Assembly (NCBI GenBank): GCA_020632665.1
Contig: JACKFC010000057.1
Coordinates: 1-19,865, forward strand
DNA from: Deltaproteobacteria bacterium
Lineage (GTDB): Bacteria; Myxococcota_A; UBA9042
Reading direction: 5' to 3'
DNA: 19,865 bases
Part shown: positions 8,601 through 15,475 of the stretch, piece after piece
Layout: the number at the start of each line of letters is the position of its first letter
Position numbering within the stretch: position 1 is the stretch's first letter
The notes under the pieces: generated by a model
Database searches by the model: none
What the model saw: only the letters and a program-made list of their open reading frames with translations
Told to the model about the DNA's origin: nothing
Position numbers and translations under genes: made by a program

Positions 8601-8740
8601 GCGTCGAGCTGGCCGTCGCCGTCGCTGCCGACCTGAGCGGCGTCCGTTCCGTTCCCGCCACTGACGAGCGCGTCTTCTCCGCAACCGACGAAGAAGAGGA
8701 TCGTCAGGAGTCCAACGACGAGAGATCTCGAAATGCGCAT
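5615..8740 (-). CDS. Cysteine-repeat lipoprotein with Ig-like and BPI/TULIP-like regions, 1041 aa
   Basis: The N-terminus MRISRSLVVGLLTILFFVGC is a lipoprotein signal with lipobox Cys20. Order: Asp/Thr/Ala linker (about 21-100); 13 cysteine repeats (145-467); an Ig-like/Glucodextran_B-like domain (about 477-560; motifs YPPRGATI, GGNTLEMHAED); then about 460 aa of alternating beta strands and amphipathic helices. In that last part the order strand-rich segment, long helices (LLNFLVNALEGSIAKDLE), further strands and LNEFLYALWFGGLLEF resembles the two-barrel BPI/LBP/CETP (TULIP) lipid-binding fold. This fold call is by pattern and is inference. Start: ATG 8740 has GGAGG five bases upstream; extending to 8830 would put a non-signal sequence ahead of the lipobox. 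It is probably anchored in the outer membrane and acts outside the cytoplasm. It is first gene of the operon with the 684-aa lipoprotein. Confidence 0.87.
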   Translation of the reverse strand: MRISRSLVVGLLTILFFVGCGEDALVSGGNGTDAAQVGSDGDGQLDAGPTDGAGAAADGTATDDGKTGVDATDVGQPDVGTDTGSTTDVAAPDTTSDDAAEGCTPAQCDTADGCFDAGEVSPANPCAVCDPSVDPEGFVARAGTCDDGDACTTADACNEAGLCVGKAKACDDGNACTDDACKDGGCAGAANTAACADGDVCTVGDACKDGTCVAGAAKSCDDGNPCTTDSCDPTNGCQHAFADGAGCDDGNPCTEKDACAAGGCLGGGPANCDDGDICTVDSCAKDTGCTHKSQAALCKDDNVCTEDSCDKIKGCVYGFNDLPCDDGSVCTKGDTCAVGLCKGATVEVDDGNPCTDDSCDAKLGPLHASNTLPCQDGNACTLGDECAGGSCKAGSGVPKCDDGNACTADACSPALGCKYENLTKSCDDGTACTKDDACKAGKCVGVEIDCDDGSACSVDACDKDKGCTHTVTVSNACRPQIVIDYPPRGATIKSDLPFIAIKGKVTSGAGSITAFTINNKTVTLAKNGSFTHEVTAAIGGNTLEMHAEDVLGTKRKRVQAFLWSNSYLKPDADKPKSGMVDPGVGYFLSKEAIDDGDHSLPPNDLATIFEIFLQNYDLAGVIPNPAFEGNGIVATVKNLKVGKAKVTLVPLPGTLRLSATIPNASADVNAKWSILSLNGKLTITAIKLTADVVPKVVNHALITEVNNVVVKLEGFNLQLTGLGSLLNFLVNALEGSIAKDLETSLAKAMKDQLGPTISGALGALAFAFDIGVPKLDGSGDEVEAKLLTDFSEVIIDNTGAIFRLRSGVYAKKGNTVDNLGVPKRIGCGTGIQPLTILKQKALELALADDTLNEFLYALWFGGLLEFPVGKELLGDIDLSAYGISNLKLKTKALLAPTAADCNDQGELLAHIGDFRVDATLDIFGQKMTVVVHASFVAGIEVSVDGNKLNIKLTKIKSVATDVEVVEENLIASESVVEGLIADKLVGNLLDVLGGSALGGFELPVVDLSGAVPGIPKGTGIAIDPQTVVRKDGNTIIGGKLK
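7340..8308 (-). repeat. Coding array of 13 cysteine-rich units (1041-aa lipoprotein)
   Basis: Thirteen consecutive units of about 22-27 residues start with CDDG or a near variant. As in the sister protein, short units (GxCxG ending) and long units (GCxH ending) are interspersed. Unit 9 (bases about 7645-7697) reads VDDGNPCTDDSCDAKLGPLH: its first and last cysteines are both missing while the middle two remain. Confidence 0.85.
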
Positions 8741-8762
8741 GGCTGCCTCCGCTGCGGCGGAA

Positions 8763-8792
8763 AGGGTACGCCCTCCTGGTCGCACGCCGCAA
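8763..8792 (-). promoter_or_regulatory. Candidate sigma70-type promoter for the lipoprotein operon
   Basis: On the reverse strand TTGCGG (8792-8787), an 18-base spacer and TACCCT (8768-8763) lie just ahead of the GGAGG ribosome site at 8750-8746 and ATG 8740. Matches to consensus are only 3 of 6 in each box, so this is a weak call supported mainly by position. Confidence 0.28.
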
Positions 8793-8822
8793 CGACAGCT
8801 TGTGTCAGCCCCCCCGTGGCGA

Positions 8823-8851
8823 TTGAGCATTCCGTGTCATCCTCCTAGGCT
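8823..8851 (+). promoter_or_regulatory. Candidate sigma70-type promoter for iadA
   Basis: TTGAGC (8823-8828), a 17-base spacer and TAGGCT (8846-8851) sit just upstream of the AGGAGG ribosome site (8861-8866) and ATG 8873, implying a very short leader. Divergent from the lipoprotein promoter. Weak match; positional support only. Confidence 0.28.
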
Positions 8852-8872
8852 GCGCGCCCGAGGAGGTTTGTG

Positions 8873-10066
8873 ATGCCCGCTGCAATCCCGTCGCTCCAGC
8901 TCTTGCGCAACGCCAGGCTCTACGCGCCCGACCCGCGCGGTGTGGTCGACGTCCTCATCGCTGGCGAGCGGATCGCGGCCGTCGGTCGTGACCTCGAATC
9001 GCCGCCGAAGAGTTGGGGCTGCACGGTCCACGAGCTCGACGGCGCCTTGGTCCTGCCCGGCTTGGTCGACGCACACGTCCACCTCAGCGGTGGTGGCGGC
9101 GAGTCGGGACCGGAGACCCGCGTCCCGCCGCTGCAGTTCACCCAGCTGACGATGGCCGGCGTGACCAGCGTCGTCGGCCTGCTCGGCACCGACGGCACCA
9201 CGCGGCATCCGGCCGAGCTGCTCGCGGCGACGCGGGCGATGCAGCGCCTCGGCCTCTCCGCCTGGATGTGGACCGGCGCCTACCCCGTGCCGACGCCGAC
9301 CCTCACCGGCTCGGTGCGCGGCGATATCGTCACGGTCGAGCAGGTGATCGGTGCGGGTGAGATCGCGATCAGCGACCACCGCAGCTCGCAACCGACCTTC
9401 GACGAGCTGGCGCGGCTCGCCGCGGAATGCCACGTCGGCGGCCTGCTCGCCGGCAAAGCGGGCGTGCTCCACCTGCACCTGGGGGACGGTCGCCGCGGCC
9501 TCGAACTGGTCCGGCGCATCCTGCTGGAGACCGAGATCCCGGCGCGCGTGCTGCAGCCGACGCACTGCAACCGCAACGCCTCGCTCTGGGTCGAGGCGAT
9601 GGAGCTCGGCGGCCGGGGGCTGCCGGTCGACATCACCGCGTTCCCGCCCGACGACGACGACGAGGCGCTGCCGGCCGCGGTCGCCGTGGCGCAGTGGCTC
9701 GACGCCGGCACGCCGACCGATCGGCTGACGCTCTCCTCCGACGGCGGCGGCTGCCTGCCGGTCTGGGACCGCGACGGTCAGATGGTGCGGATGGACGTCG
9801 GCAGCAGCCACACGCTCCTGCAGACGCTCGGGGTCCTGTACGCGGCGGGACGCCCGCTCGAGGCGATCCTGCCGCTCTGCACCCGCAACGTCGCGCGACA
9901 GCTGCGCCTTCGCGGCAAGGGCGAGGTTGCCGTGGGTGCCGACGCCGACCTGCTCGTGGTCGACGACGCCCTGACGGTGCGGGCGCTGTGGGCGCGCGGT
10001 CGGCAGCTCGTCACCGACGGGGCGGCGCTGGTCCGCGGTCCCTTCGAGTCCGGAGGTGCCGCGTGA
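8873..10066 (+). CDS. iadA: Isoaspartyl dipeptidase (amidohydrolase superfamily)
   Basis: 397 aa, close to the 390 aa of E. coli IadA. It hydrolyses beta-aspartyl dipeptides; beside cphA/cphB its likely substrate is beta-Asp-Arg from cyanophycin. Visible motifs match E. coli IadA as I recall it: HVH metal ligands H68 and H70, the GGGGE loop with E77, Y137 in TGAY, SDHRS with R170, H202 in HLGD, PTHCNRN with H231 and R234, and D290 in SSDGGG. Two changes stand out: where E. coli has the bridging carboxylated Lys162 (VIGVKCAISDHR), this protein reads VIGAGEIAISDHR, giving Glu163; and the Ser after SSDGNG is Cys294. ATG 8873 is preferred to GTG 8870 because AGGAGG lies six bases before it. No signal peptide. 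Its stop overlaps the next start by four bases (GTGA). Confidence 0.88.
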   Translation: MPAAIPSLQLLRNARLYAPDPRGVVDVLIAGERIAAVGRDLESPPKSWGCTVHELDGALVLPGLVDAHVHLSGGGGESGPETRVPPLQFTQLTMAGVTSVVGLLGTDGTTRHPAELLAATRAMQRLGLSAWMWTGAYPVPTPTLTGSVRGDIVTVEQVIGAGEIAISDHRSSQPTFDELARLAAECHVGGLLAGKAGVLHLHLGDGRRGLELVRRILLETEIPARVLQPTHCNRNASLWVEAMELGGRGLPVDITAFPPDDDDEALPAAVAVAQWLDAGTPTDRLTLSSDGGGCLPVWDRDGQMVRMDVGSSHTLLQTLGVLYAAGRPLEAILPLCTRNVARQLRLRGKGEVAVGADADLLVVDDALTVRALWARGRQLVTDGAALVRGPFESGGAA

Positions 10067-10935
10067 TTGCCACGATCGCTGACGTCGTCGACGTCCGCCG
10101 CTATGGCCCGGAGGGACCCGCGGAGCTGTTGATCGAGCTACCGCACGGCTGCACCGCGGTGGCCGACTACCGCCGCCTTGCTGCGCAGATGCGCAGCACC
10201 CTGCCGGACGACCTCGAGGCGTTCTTCTGCGTCAACACCGACGTCGGCACGCCGGAGCTCGGCTTCGCGCTGGCCGAGATCCTGGCCGGTGCCGGTTGGC
10301 GGGTCGTGGTGGTCCGTTCGCGGCTGCCGCGGACCCTGGTCGACTGCAACCGCACCGCCGATCCCGAGCGCGGCGCCGGCCTCACCGGCCTGATGCCGAG
10401 CTACGTCCGCGACGAGGCCGATATCACGCTGCTCACCGCTCTGCACGGGGCATATTTGCAGGTCGCACGCGCCGCTTGGGGCGAGGTGCTGCAGAGCGGG
10501 GGTCGCGGTATCTCGCTGCATTCCTACGCGCCGCGGAGCGTGCCGATCGAGCGCGTGACCGACAGCATCGTCGCGGAGCTGCGCCGCTATTGGGCCACGC
10601 CCGAGGCGCTGCCGCTGCGACCGGAGATCGATCTCATCGTGGTCGACCGTGACGGCACGCTGCAGGCCGATCCCGCGCTCTGCGCCGCGTTGGAGGCGGA
10701 ATATGCGGCGATCGCGTTGCCGGTCTCGCGCAGCGCGACCTACCGCCTGCACCCGGTGGCCTTCGCCGGTGAGATGGCCCTCGCCGCGCCGCTGCAGGTG
10801 CTGACGATCGAGTTTCGTCGCGACCTGCTCGCCGCGCCGTGGGATCCCTTCTGCGAGATGCGGATTCCGACCGAGCGCGCCGCCTCGCTCGCGGCGCCGC
10901 TCGCCCGCGCGCTTCAGTCGACCCGCTCGGCGTAG
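10063..10935 (+). CDS. N-formylglutamate amidohydrolase-like Zn hydrolase
   Basis: 290 aa from GTG 10063, which has GGAGG six bases upstream and overlaps the iadA stop, so translation is probably coupled. The motif order fits the N-formylglutamate amidohydrolase (FGase, HutG-like) family: LPHG with H28, NTDVG with D60, RTLVDCNR (residues 90-97), SLHS with H153, and TIEFRRDL with E250 near the C-terminus, the position of the catalytic Glu in this fold. The fold belongs to the M14-like Zn hydrolases. No his operon partner is present. Coupling to iadA suggests action on a cyanophycin-derived or other acyl-amino-acid or dipeptide substrate; this is inference. It does not show the His-x-x-Glu-type motif of the AstE/aspartoacylase branch. 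The 3' end overlaps the convergent FkbM gene by 22 bases. Confidence 0.66.
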   Translation: MIATIADVVDVRRYGPEGPAELLIELPHGCTAVADYRRLAAQMRSTLPDDLEAFFCVNTDVGTPELGFALAEILAGAGWRVVVVRSRLPRTLVDCNRTADPERGAGLTGLMPSYVRDEADITLLTALHGAYLQVARAAWGEVLQSGGRGISLHSYAPRSVPIERVTDSIVAELRRYWATPEALPLRPEIDLIVVDRDGTLQADPALCAALEAEYAAIALPVSRSATYRLHPVAFAGEMALAAPLQVLTIEFRRDLLAAPWDPFCEMRIPTERAASLAAPLARALQSTRSA

Positions 10936-11705
10936 ATATCGCCACAGACGGCGGCACCCGGGGCACAGCGGGCGCGCAAGCGGGGTAGGAACGCCGCCGC
11001 AGGCAGCATCGGATCGGCGAACGCCAGCTCCTCGTAGGGGGAGAACGCGAAGCGGTACCTGCCGAGCGCGTCGATCAACGCCACGGCGGACTCGGCCCGC
11101 TCGAGCAGCGGCGCGACGACCTCGAAGCAGAGCCCGCGCGGCGCGGCGTGCAGCCCGGCGAGGACCTCGCATTCGTAGCCTTCGACGTCGATCTTGAGGA
11201 ATTCCGGCATCCCGTGGCGCGCGATCAGCGCATCGAGCGTCGTCTGCGGCACCACGACCTCGCTGCCGGAGGCGTGACCGAGCTCCGGGAAGGCGTCGCG
11301 GAACGCGGTCGAGAGCGTCCCGACCGCAGCGGCGTCGGCCAAGCCTTCCGCGGCAGCCCGGCGCAACGTCGCGTGGCCTTCGTGTGGGCCGACGGCCACG
11401 GCCTCGACGAGCAGGCGCGGCACGGCGGCGTAGCGCGTCTGCAGTGCCGCGGCGAGGTCCGGATCGGCCTCGACCGCCACCACCCGGCCGGCGTGCTGCA
11501 GCAGCATGTCCGCGACCTTGCCGTGGCACGCACCAACGTCGAAGCAGAGCCCAGCAGAAGGAATCCATCGGCCGTAGAAGAGGCGTTCGCGCCGTCGTCG
11601 GCGGCGGCGGGCCAGCGCCGGGAGCTGTGCCGCAACCAGTTGGCGGACGCGGCGGCGGAGTCCGGTCTTGCCGGCGCGGCTGCCTTCATCGCTGCCTGGT
11701 CTCAC
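10914..11705 (-). CDS. FkbM family methyltransferase
   Basis: 263 aa. It contains CFDVGACHG (residues 54-62, SAM motif I), VVAVEADP (75-82) and the FkbM signature FLKIDVEGYECE (169-180), together diagnostic of the Methyltransf_21/FkbM family. These enzymes methylate hydroxyls of sugars or polyketides; the substrate here is unknown. The N-terminal 45 residues are strongly basic, with a run of seven Arg. The start was set at GTG 11705, which has GGGAGG seven bases upstream; the longer open frame beyond it runs antisense through cyanophycinase and has no family similarity. It lies between the dipeptidase pair and cphB but on the opposite strand, so it is probably separately expressed and perhaps unrelated to cyanophycin. 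Confidence 0.85.
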   Translation of the reverse strand: MRPGSDEGSRAGKTGLRRRVRQLVAAQLPALARRRRRRRERLFYGRWIPSAGLCFDVGACHGKVADMLLQHAGRVVAVEADPDLAAALQTRYAAVPRLLVEAVAVGPHEGHATLRRAAAEGLADAAAVGTLSTAFRDAFPELGHASGSEVVVPQTTLDALIARHGMPEFLKIDVEGYECEVLAGLHAAPRGLCFEVVAPLLERAESAVALIDALGRYRFAFSPYEELAFADPMLPAAAFLPRLRARCAPGAAVCGDIYAERVD

Positions 11706-11753
11706 GTCCAATCCTCCCGCGACAGCGATGCGCCTCTCCGCGCCTCTGCCGCC

Positions 11754-11782
11754 TTCCAAGCGAATGCGCGCTGTGCTACCTC
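11754..11782 (+). promoter_or_regulatory. Candidate promoter for the cphB-cphA operon
   Basis: TTCCAA (11754-11759), 17 bases, then TACCTC (11777-11782) lie in the 111-base divergent gap ahead of cyanophycinase. The ribosome site GGAG is at 11807-11810, six bases before ATG 11817. The promoter call is weak. Confidence 0.2.
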
Positions 11783-11816
11783 GACGGCGCGGGCAGCAGC
11801 CCGACTGGAGAGAGCG

Positions 11817-12653
11817 ATGCCGAGCCCAGAGCTGACCCCCGGCGCGCGCGGCGCGATCATCCCGATCGGCGGCGCCGAGGACAAGCTGCACAACCGAAAG
11901 ATCCTCCACCGCTTCGTCGAGGTCTCCGGCGGAGAGGCTGCGAAGATCGCGATCATCCCGACCGCGAGCGAGCTCGATTCGACCGGGCCGCGCTACCAGA
12001 AGCTGTTCAAGCGAATCGGCGTGGCCGACGCCTGGGTCCTCGACTACCGCGAGCGCGCGGATACGGACAACCCGGAGTGGTTGGCGCGACTCGGCGAGGC
12101 GACCGGCATCTTCATGACCGGCGGCAACCAGCTCCGCCTCTCGACCATCCTCGGCGGTACGGAAGTCGCGATGCTGATGCGCCGTCGCAACGCCGCCGGC
12201 GTGCCGATCGCCGGCACCTCGGCCGGCGCGGCCTTCCTCCCCGAGCATATGATCGCCTATGGCGCCTCGGGCGCGACGCCGCATGCCGGCGCGGTGAGCA
12301 TGGCGCCCGGGCTGGGGCTGACCAACCGCGTCATCGTCGACCAGCACTTCCGCCAGCGCGACCGGATCGGCCGCCTGCTGACCGCGCTCGCCTACAATCC
12401 CTTCGTCGTCGGCTTCGGCCTCGACGAGGACACCTCCGCCTTCATCGAAGGCGACCGCGTCGAGATCGTCGGCGCCGGCGCGATCACCGTGGTCGACGTC
12501 AGCGATCTCGACCATTCCGGCATGGCGAGCGCCAAAGAGGGCGCTCCGGTCGACCTGATCGGGGTTCGACTGCACGTCCTGACCGACGGCTGCAGCTTCG
12601 ACCTCGCCACCCGCCGTGCCAGTCCACCGCCCGCGGTCCGCCGCGAGGAATGA
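11817..12653 (+). CDS. cphB: Cyanophycinase (peptidase S51)
   Basis: 278 aa, the size of cytoplasmic cyanophycinases. It hydrolyses cyanophycin to beta-Asp-Arg dipeptides. The nucleophile elbow GTSAGA gives Ser135; VDQHFRQRDRIGR gives His177 with Arg181, Arg183 and Arg186; GLDEDTSA gives Glu204. These fall at a constant +3 offset from the Ser132/His174/Glu201 set I recall for Synechocystis CphB, so the active site looks complete. The MTGGNQ substrate-site motif is also present (Gln105). There is no signal peptide, fitting intracellular turnover of a storage polymer, in contrast to secreted scavenging cyanophycinases. ATG 11817 is preceded by GGAG at six bases and marks the point where family similarity begins. 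The cphA start lies seven bases after its stop. Confidence 0.93.
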   Translation: MPSPELTPGARGAIIPIGGAEDKLHNRKILHRFVEVSGGEAAKIAIIPTASELDSTGPRYQKLFKRIGVADAWVLDYRERADTDNPEWLARLGEATGIFMTGGNQLRLSTILGGTEVAMLMRRRNAAGVPIAGTSAGAAFLPEHMIAYGASGATPHAGAVSMAPGLGLTNRVIVDQHFRQRDRIGRLLTALAYNPFVVGFGLDEDTSAFIEGDRVEIVGAGAITVVDVSDLDHSGMASAKEGAPVDLIGVRLHVLTDGCSFDLATRRASPPPAVRREE

Positions 12654-12660
12654 GGCTTCC

Positions 12661-15471
12661 ATGAAGGTCCTCGAGACGCGCGCCTACCAAGGCCCGAGCC
12701 TCTACGCATCGTTCCGCGTGGTGCGAATGACGGTCGACCTCGGGCCGCTCGAGGACTGGCCCTCGGCCAAGATTCCGGGCTTTGTCGACGGCCTGCTCGC
12801 CGCGGTGCCGAGCCTGCGCGAGCACGGCTGCAGCTACGGCGAGCCGGGCGGCTTGGTTCGGCGGCTGCGCGAGGACGGCGGCACTTGGCTCGGGCACGTC
12901 TTCGAGCACGTCGCGCTCGAGCTGCAATCGCTCGCCGGCACCCCGGTGACCTTCGGCAAGACCCGCTCTGCCGGGCAGCGCGGCGTCTACCACGTCGTCT
13001 ACGAATATGAAGAGGCCCACGTCGGCGAGGAGGCCGGGCAGCTCGCCCTGCGCCTGCTGCAGCACCTGGTGCCGGAAGAGCTCTGGCCGCACGAGCGGCG
13101 CGACCCCGGCTTCGACTTCGAGAGCGAGCTCGAAGGGCTGATCCGCCGCGCCCAGCGGCGCGCGTTCGGCCCCTCGACCGCCAGCCTGATCAAGGCGGCA
13201 GAGCGGCGCGGCATCCCGTGGATGCGGCTGAACGAGTATTCGTTGGTCCAATTCGGCCACGGCAAGCACCAGAAGCGCATCCAGGCGACGATCACCAGCG
13301 AGACGCGGCATATCGCCGTCAGCATCGCCTCGGACAAAGAGGAGACCCGCCGCATCCTCGCCGATATGGGCCTGCCGGTGCCGGCGCAGCAGCTCGTCTA
13401 CAGCGCCCGCGAGGCCGTCCGCGCGGGGCGGAAGATCGGCCTCCCAGTCGTGGTCAAGCCGCTCGACGCCAACCACGGTCGCGGCGTCAGCATCGGCATG
13501 GAGTCCGACGAGCAGGTCGAGACGGCCTTCGAGCAGGCCCGGCAGCACAGCCGCGGCGTCTTGGTCGAGAGCCTGATCCGCGGCTTCGATCACCGCATGT
13601 TGGTGGTCGATGGCCGGCTCGTCGCCGCGAGCAAGCGCGTGCCGGGGCACGTCGTCGGCGACGGCAGCCACAGCATCGCCGAGCTGGTCGAGATCGTGAA
13701 CCAGGACCCGCGCCGCGGCATCGGCCACGAGAAGGTGTTGACGCGCCTGGAGCTCGACGCCCAGGCCGAGCGCCTGATCGCCGCCGCTGGCCATGACGCC
13801 TCGACGGTGCTGCCCGCCGGCGAGGTCTTCTACCTGCGCAGCACCGGCAACCTCTCGACCGGCGGCACCGCGGTCGACGTCACCGATATCGTCCACCCGG
13901 ACAACCGCGAGATGGCCGTGCGCGCCGCGTCTGCCATCGGCCTGGACGTCGCCGGCGTCGACTTCCTCACCGACGATATCAGCCGCAGCTGGATGGAGTC
14001 CGGTGGCGGCATCTGCGAGGTCAACGCGGCGCCGGGCTTCCGCATGCACGTCAGCCCCTCGGAGGGCACGCCGCGGGACGTCGCTGGCCCCGTGATCGAT
14101 ATGCTCTTCCCGCCCGGATCGCCTTCGCAGATCCCGATCGCGGCGATCACCGGTACCAACGGCAAGACCACGACCACGCGGATGGTCGCGCATATCCACA
14201 AGCTCGCCGGCGAGGTCGTCGGCATGTCGACCACCGACGGCGTCTACATCGACGGCAACCGCACCGTCGTCGGCGATATGACCGGCCCGATGGCGGCGCA
14301 GATGGTGCTGCGCGATCCGCGCGTCTCGGTCGCCGTGCTCGAGACGGCCCGCGGCGGCCTGTTGCGCGCTGGCCTCGGCTACAAGGCGCCCGACGTCGCC
14401 TGCTGCCTCAACGTCGCCGCCGACCACCTCGGCCTCAAGGGCATCGACACCCTCGAGCAGCTCGCCGAGGTGAAGCGGATCCCGATCGAGGCGGCGGAGG
14501 ACGCGGTCGTGCTCAACGCCGACGATCCGCTCGTCCTCGGGATGAGCGCCTTCGCCAGCGCGAAGCACGTCGTCTACGTCACCACCAACCCGGCGCACGA
14601 GCTGGTGCGCGAGCATATCCGCGCCGGCGGCCGCGCCGTCAGCCTGGAGACGGGCGTCAACGGCCAGATGATCGTGGTCTACGACAGCGGCGCGCACATG
14701 CCGCTGCTGTGGACCCACCTGATCCCGGCGACGCTCGAGGGCAAGGCCGCGCACAACGTGCAGAACGCGATGTTCGCCGCGGCGCTCTGCTTCTCGATGG
14801 GCGTGCGGCTCGACGATATCCGCCTCGGTCTGCGCACCTTCGACTCGACCTTCTTCCAGGCTCCCGGCCGGCTCAACGTCTTCGACGAGCACGGCTTCAA
14901 GGTCATCCTCGACTACGGCCACAACCCGGCCGCGGTCGAGGCGATGTGCGCCCTGGTCGACGCGCTGGCCGAGGGTGGCCGCCACGCCCGCAAGATCGCG
15001 GTGCTCGCGGCGCCCGGCGACCGGCGGGACGTCGACATCGAGGCGATCGCGCGGCGCGCCGCGAAGACCTTCGACGTCTTCTACTGCAAGCGTGACGATC
15101 GGCTGCGCGGCCGTGGCGCGGAAGAGGTCCCGCGCATCCTGGAGCGGACGCTCCTCGCCGAGGGCGTCGCACAGGACGCGATCCACGTCATCCCCGACGA
15201 GCAACGCTGCCTGCACACCGCGCTCGCGGCTGCCAACGCGGGCGATCTGATGCTCGTGCTCGGCGACGACATCACCCGTTGCTGGAAGCAGATCATCTAC
15301 CACGGCGGCCGTGGCCCGACCCCGAAGCAGCCGACGACCTCGATGGTCCCGGTCGACGAGGGCGGCGACGACGGCGACGAGAGCCTGCACGTCACCCAGT
15401 GGCAGGGCTTGGACGTGGTCCGCGACGAGGCCGGCGGCGTCCGGCTGCTGCGTCCGACCGAGGACGACTGA
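12661..15471 (+). CDS. cphA: Cyanophycin synthetase
   Basis: 936 aa, slightly longer than the usual 870-900 because of an acidic C-terminal tail of about 50 residues. It polymerises Asp and Arg into cyanophycin using ATP. Domains: N-domain (1 to about 160) with H79-x2-E82-H83 in GHVFEHVALELQ, the inverted zinc-peptidase-like motif linked to primer-generating cleavage in CphA1 enzymes; an ATP-grasp domain (about 210-485; VVVKPLDANHGRG with K266) that adds Asp to the backbone; and a Mur-ligase-like domain (about 490-890; P-loop GTNGKTTT at 498-505, ETARGGLLR, DYGHNP) that adds Arg to the side chain. All three look intact. The ribosome site GAGG overlaps the cphB stop, five bases before ATG 12661, so translation is probably coupled. 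The next gene starts four bases downstream. Confidence 0.95.
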   Translation: MKVLETRAYQGPSLYASFRVVRMTVDLGPLEDWPSAKIPGFVDGLLAAVPSLREHGCSYGEPGGLVRRLREDGGTWLGHVFEHVALELQSLAGTPVTFGKTRSAGQRGVYHVVYEYEEAHVGEEAGQLALRLLQHLVPEELWPHERRDPGFDFESELEGLIRRAQRRAFGPSTASLIKAAERRGIPWMRLNEYSLVQFGHGKHQKRIQATITSETRHIAVSIASDKEETRRILADMGLPVPAQQLVYSAREAVRAGRKIGLPVVVKPLDANHGRGVSIGMESDEQVETAFEQARQHSRGVLVESLIRGFDHRMLVVDGRLVAASKRVPGHVVGDGSHSIAELVEIVNQDPRRGIGHEKVLTRLELDAQAERLIAAAGHDASTVLPAGEVFYLRSTGNLSTGGTAVDVTDIVHPDNREMAVRAASAIGLDVAGVDFLTDDISRSWMESGGGICEVNAAPGFRMHVSPSEGTPRDVAGPVIDMLFPPGSPSQIPIAAITGTNGKTTTTRMVAHIHKLAGEVVGMSTTDGVYIDGNRTVVGDMTGPMAAQMVLRDPRVSVAVLETARGGLLRAGLGYKAPDVACCLNVAADHLGLKGIDTLEQLAEVKRIPIEAAEDAVVLNADDPLVLGMSAFASAKHVVYVTTNPAHELVREHIRAGGRAVSLETGVNGQMIVVYDSGAHMPLLWTHLIPATLEGKAAHNVQNAMFAAALCFSMGVRLDDIRLGLRTFDSTFFQAPGRLNVFDEHGFKVILDYGHNPAAVEAMCALVDALAEGGRHARKIAVLAAPGDRRDVDIEAIARRAAKTFDVFYCKRDDRLRGRGAEEVPRILERTLLAEGVAQDAIHVIPDEQRCLHTALAAANAGDLMLVLGDDITRCWKQIIYHGGRGPTPKQPTTSMVPVDEGGDDGDESLHVTQWQGLDVVRDEAGGVRLLRPTEDD

Positions 15472-15475
15472 GGCG

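Noticed and set aside
8794..8806. Inverted repeat GACA-N5-TGTC in the divergent promoter region as an operator
   Set aside because: Four-base arms are expected by chance, and no regulator gene is nearby.
8741..8830. Thirty extra N-terminal codons for the 1041-aa lipoprotein
   Set aside because: They would place a Cys/Arg-rich, non-signal segment before the lipobox signal; ATG 8740 has GGAGG at five bases.
5357..8848. A 1163-codon open frame on the plus strand opposite the two lipoprotein genes, and a similar one at 4045-5637
   Set aside because: These are antisense readings of the cysteine repeats, giving low-complexity Ala/Val/Gly/Arg strings with no domain signature. The minus-strand genes have lipoprotein signals, ribosome sites and conserved motifs.
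10063..10935. Identity as the cyanophycin dipeptide hydrolase CphZ
   Set aside because: CphZ belongs to the AstE/AotO-like branch with a His-x-x-Glu-type metal motif near the N-terminus; this protein instead shows LPHG, VDCNR and IEFRRDL, as in formylglutamate amidohydrolases.
11706..12662. Upstream extension of the FkbM gene to 582 codons
   Set aside because: The added part runs antisense through cyanophycinase, shows no FkbM similarity, and the GTG at 11705 has a good ribosome site.
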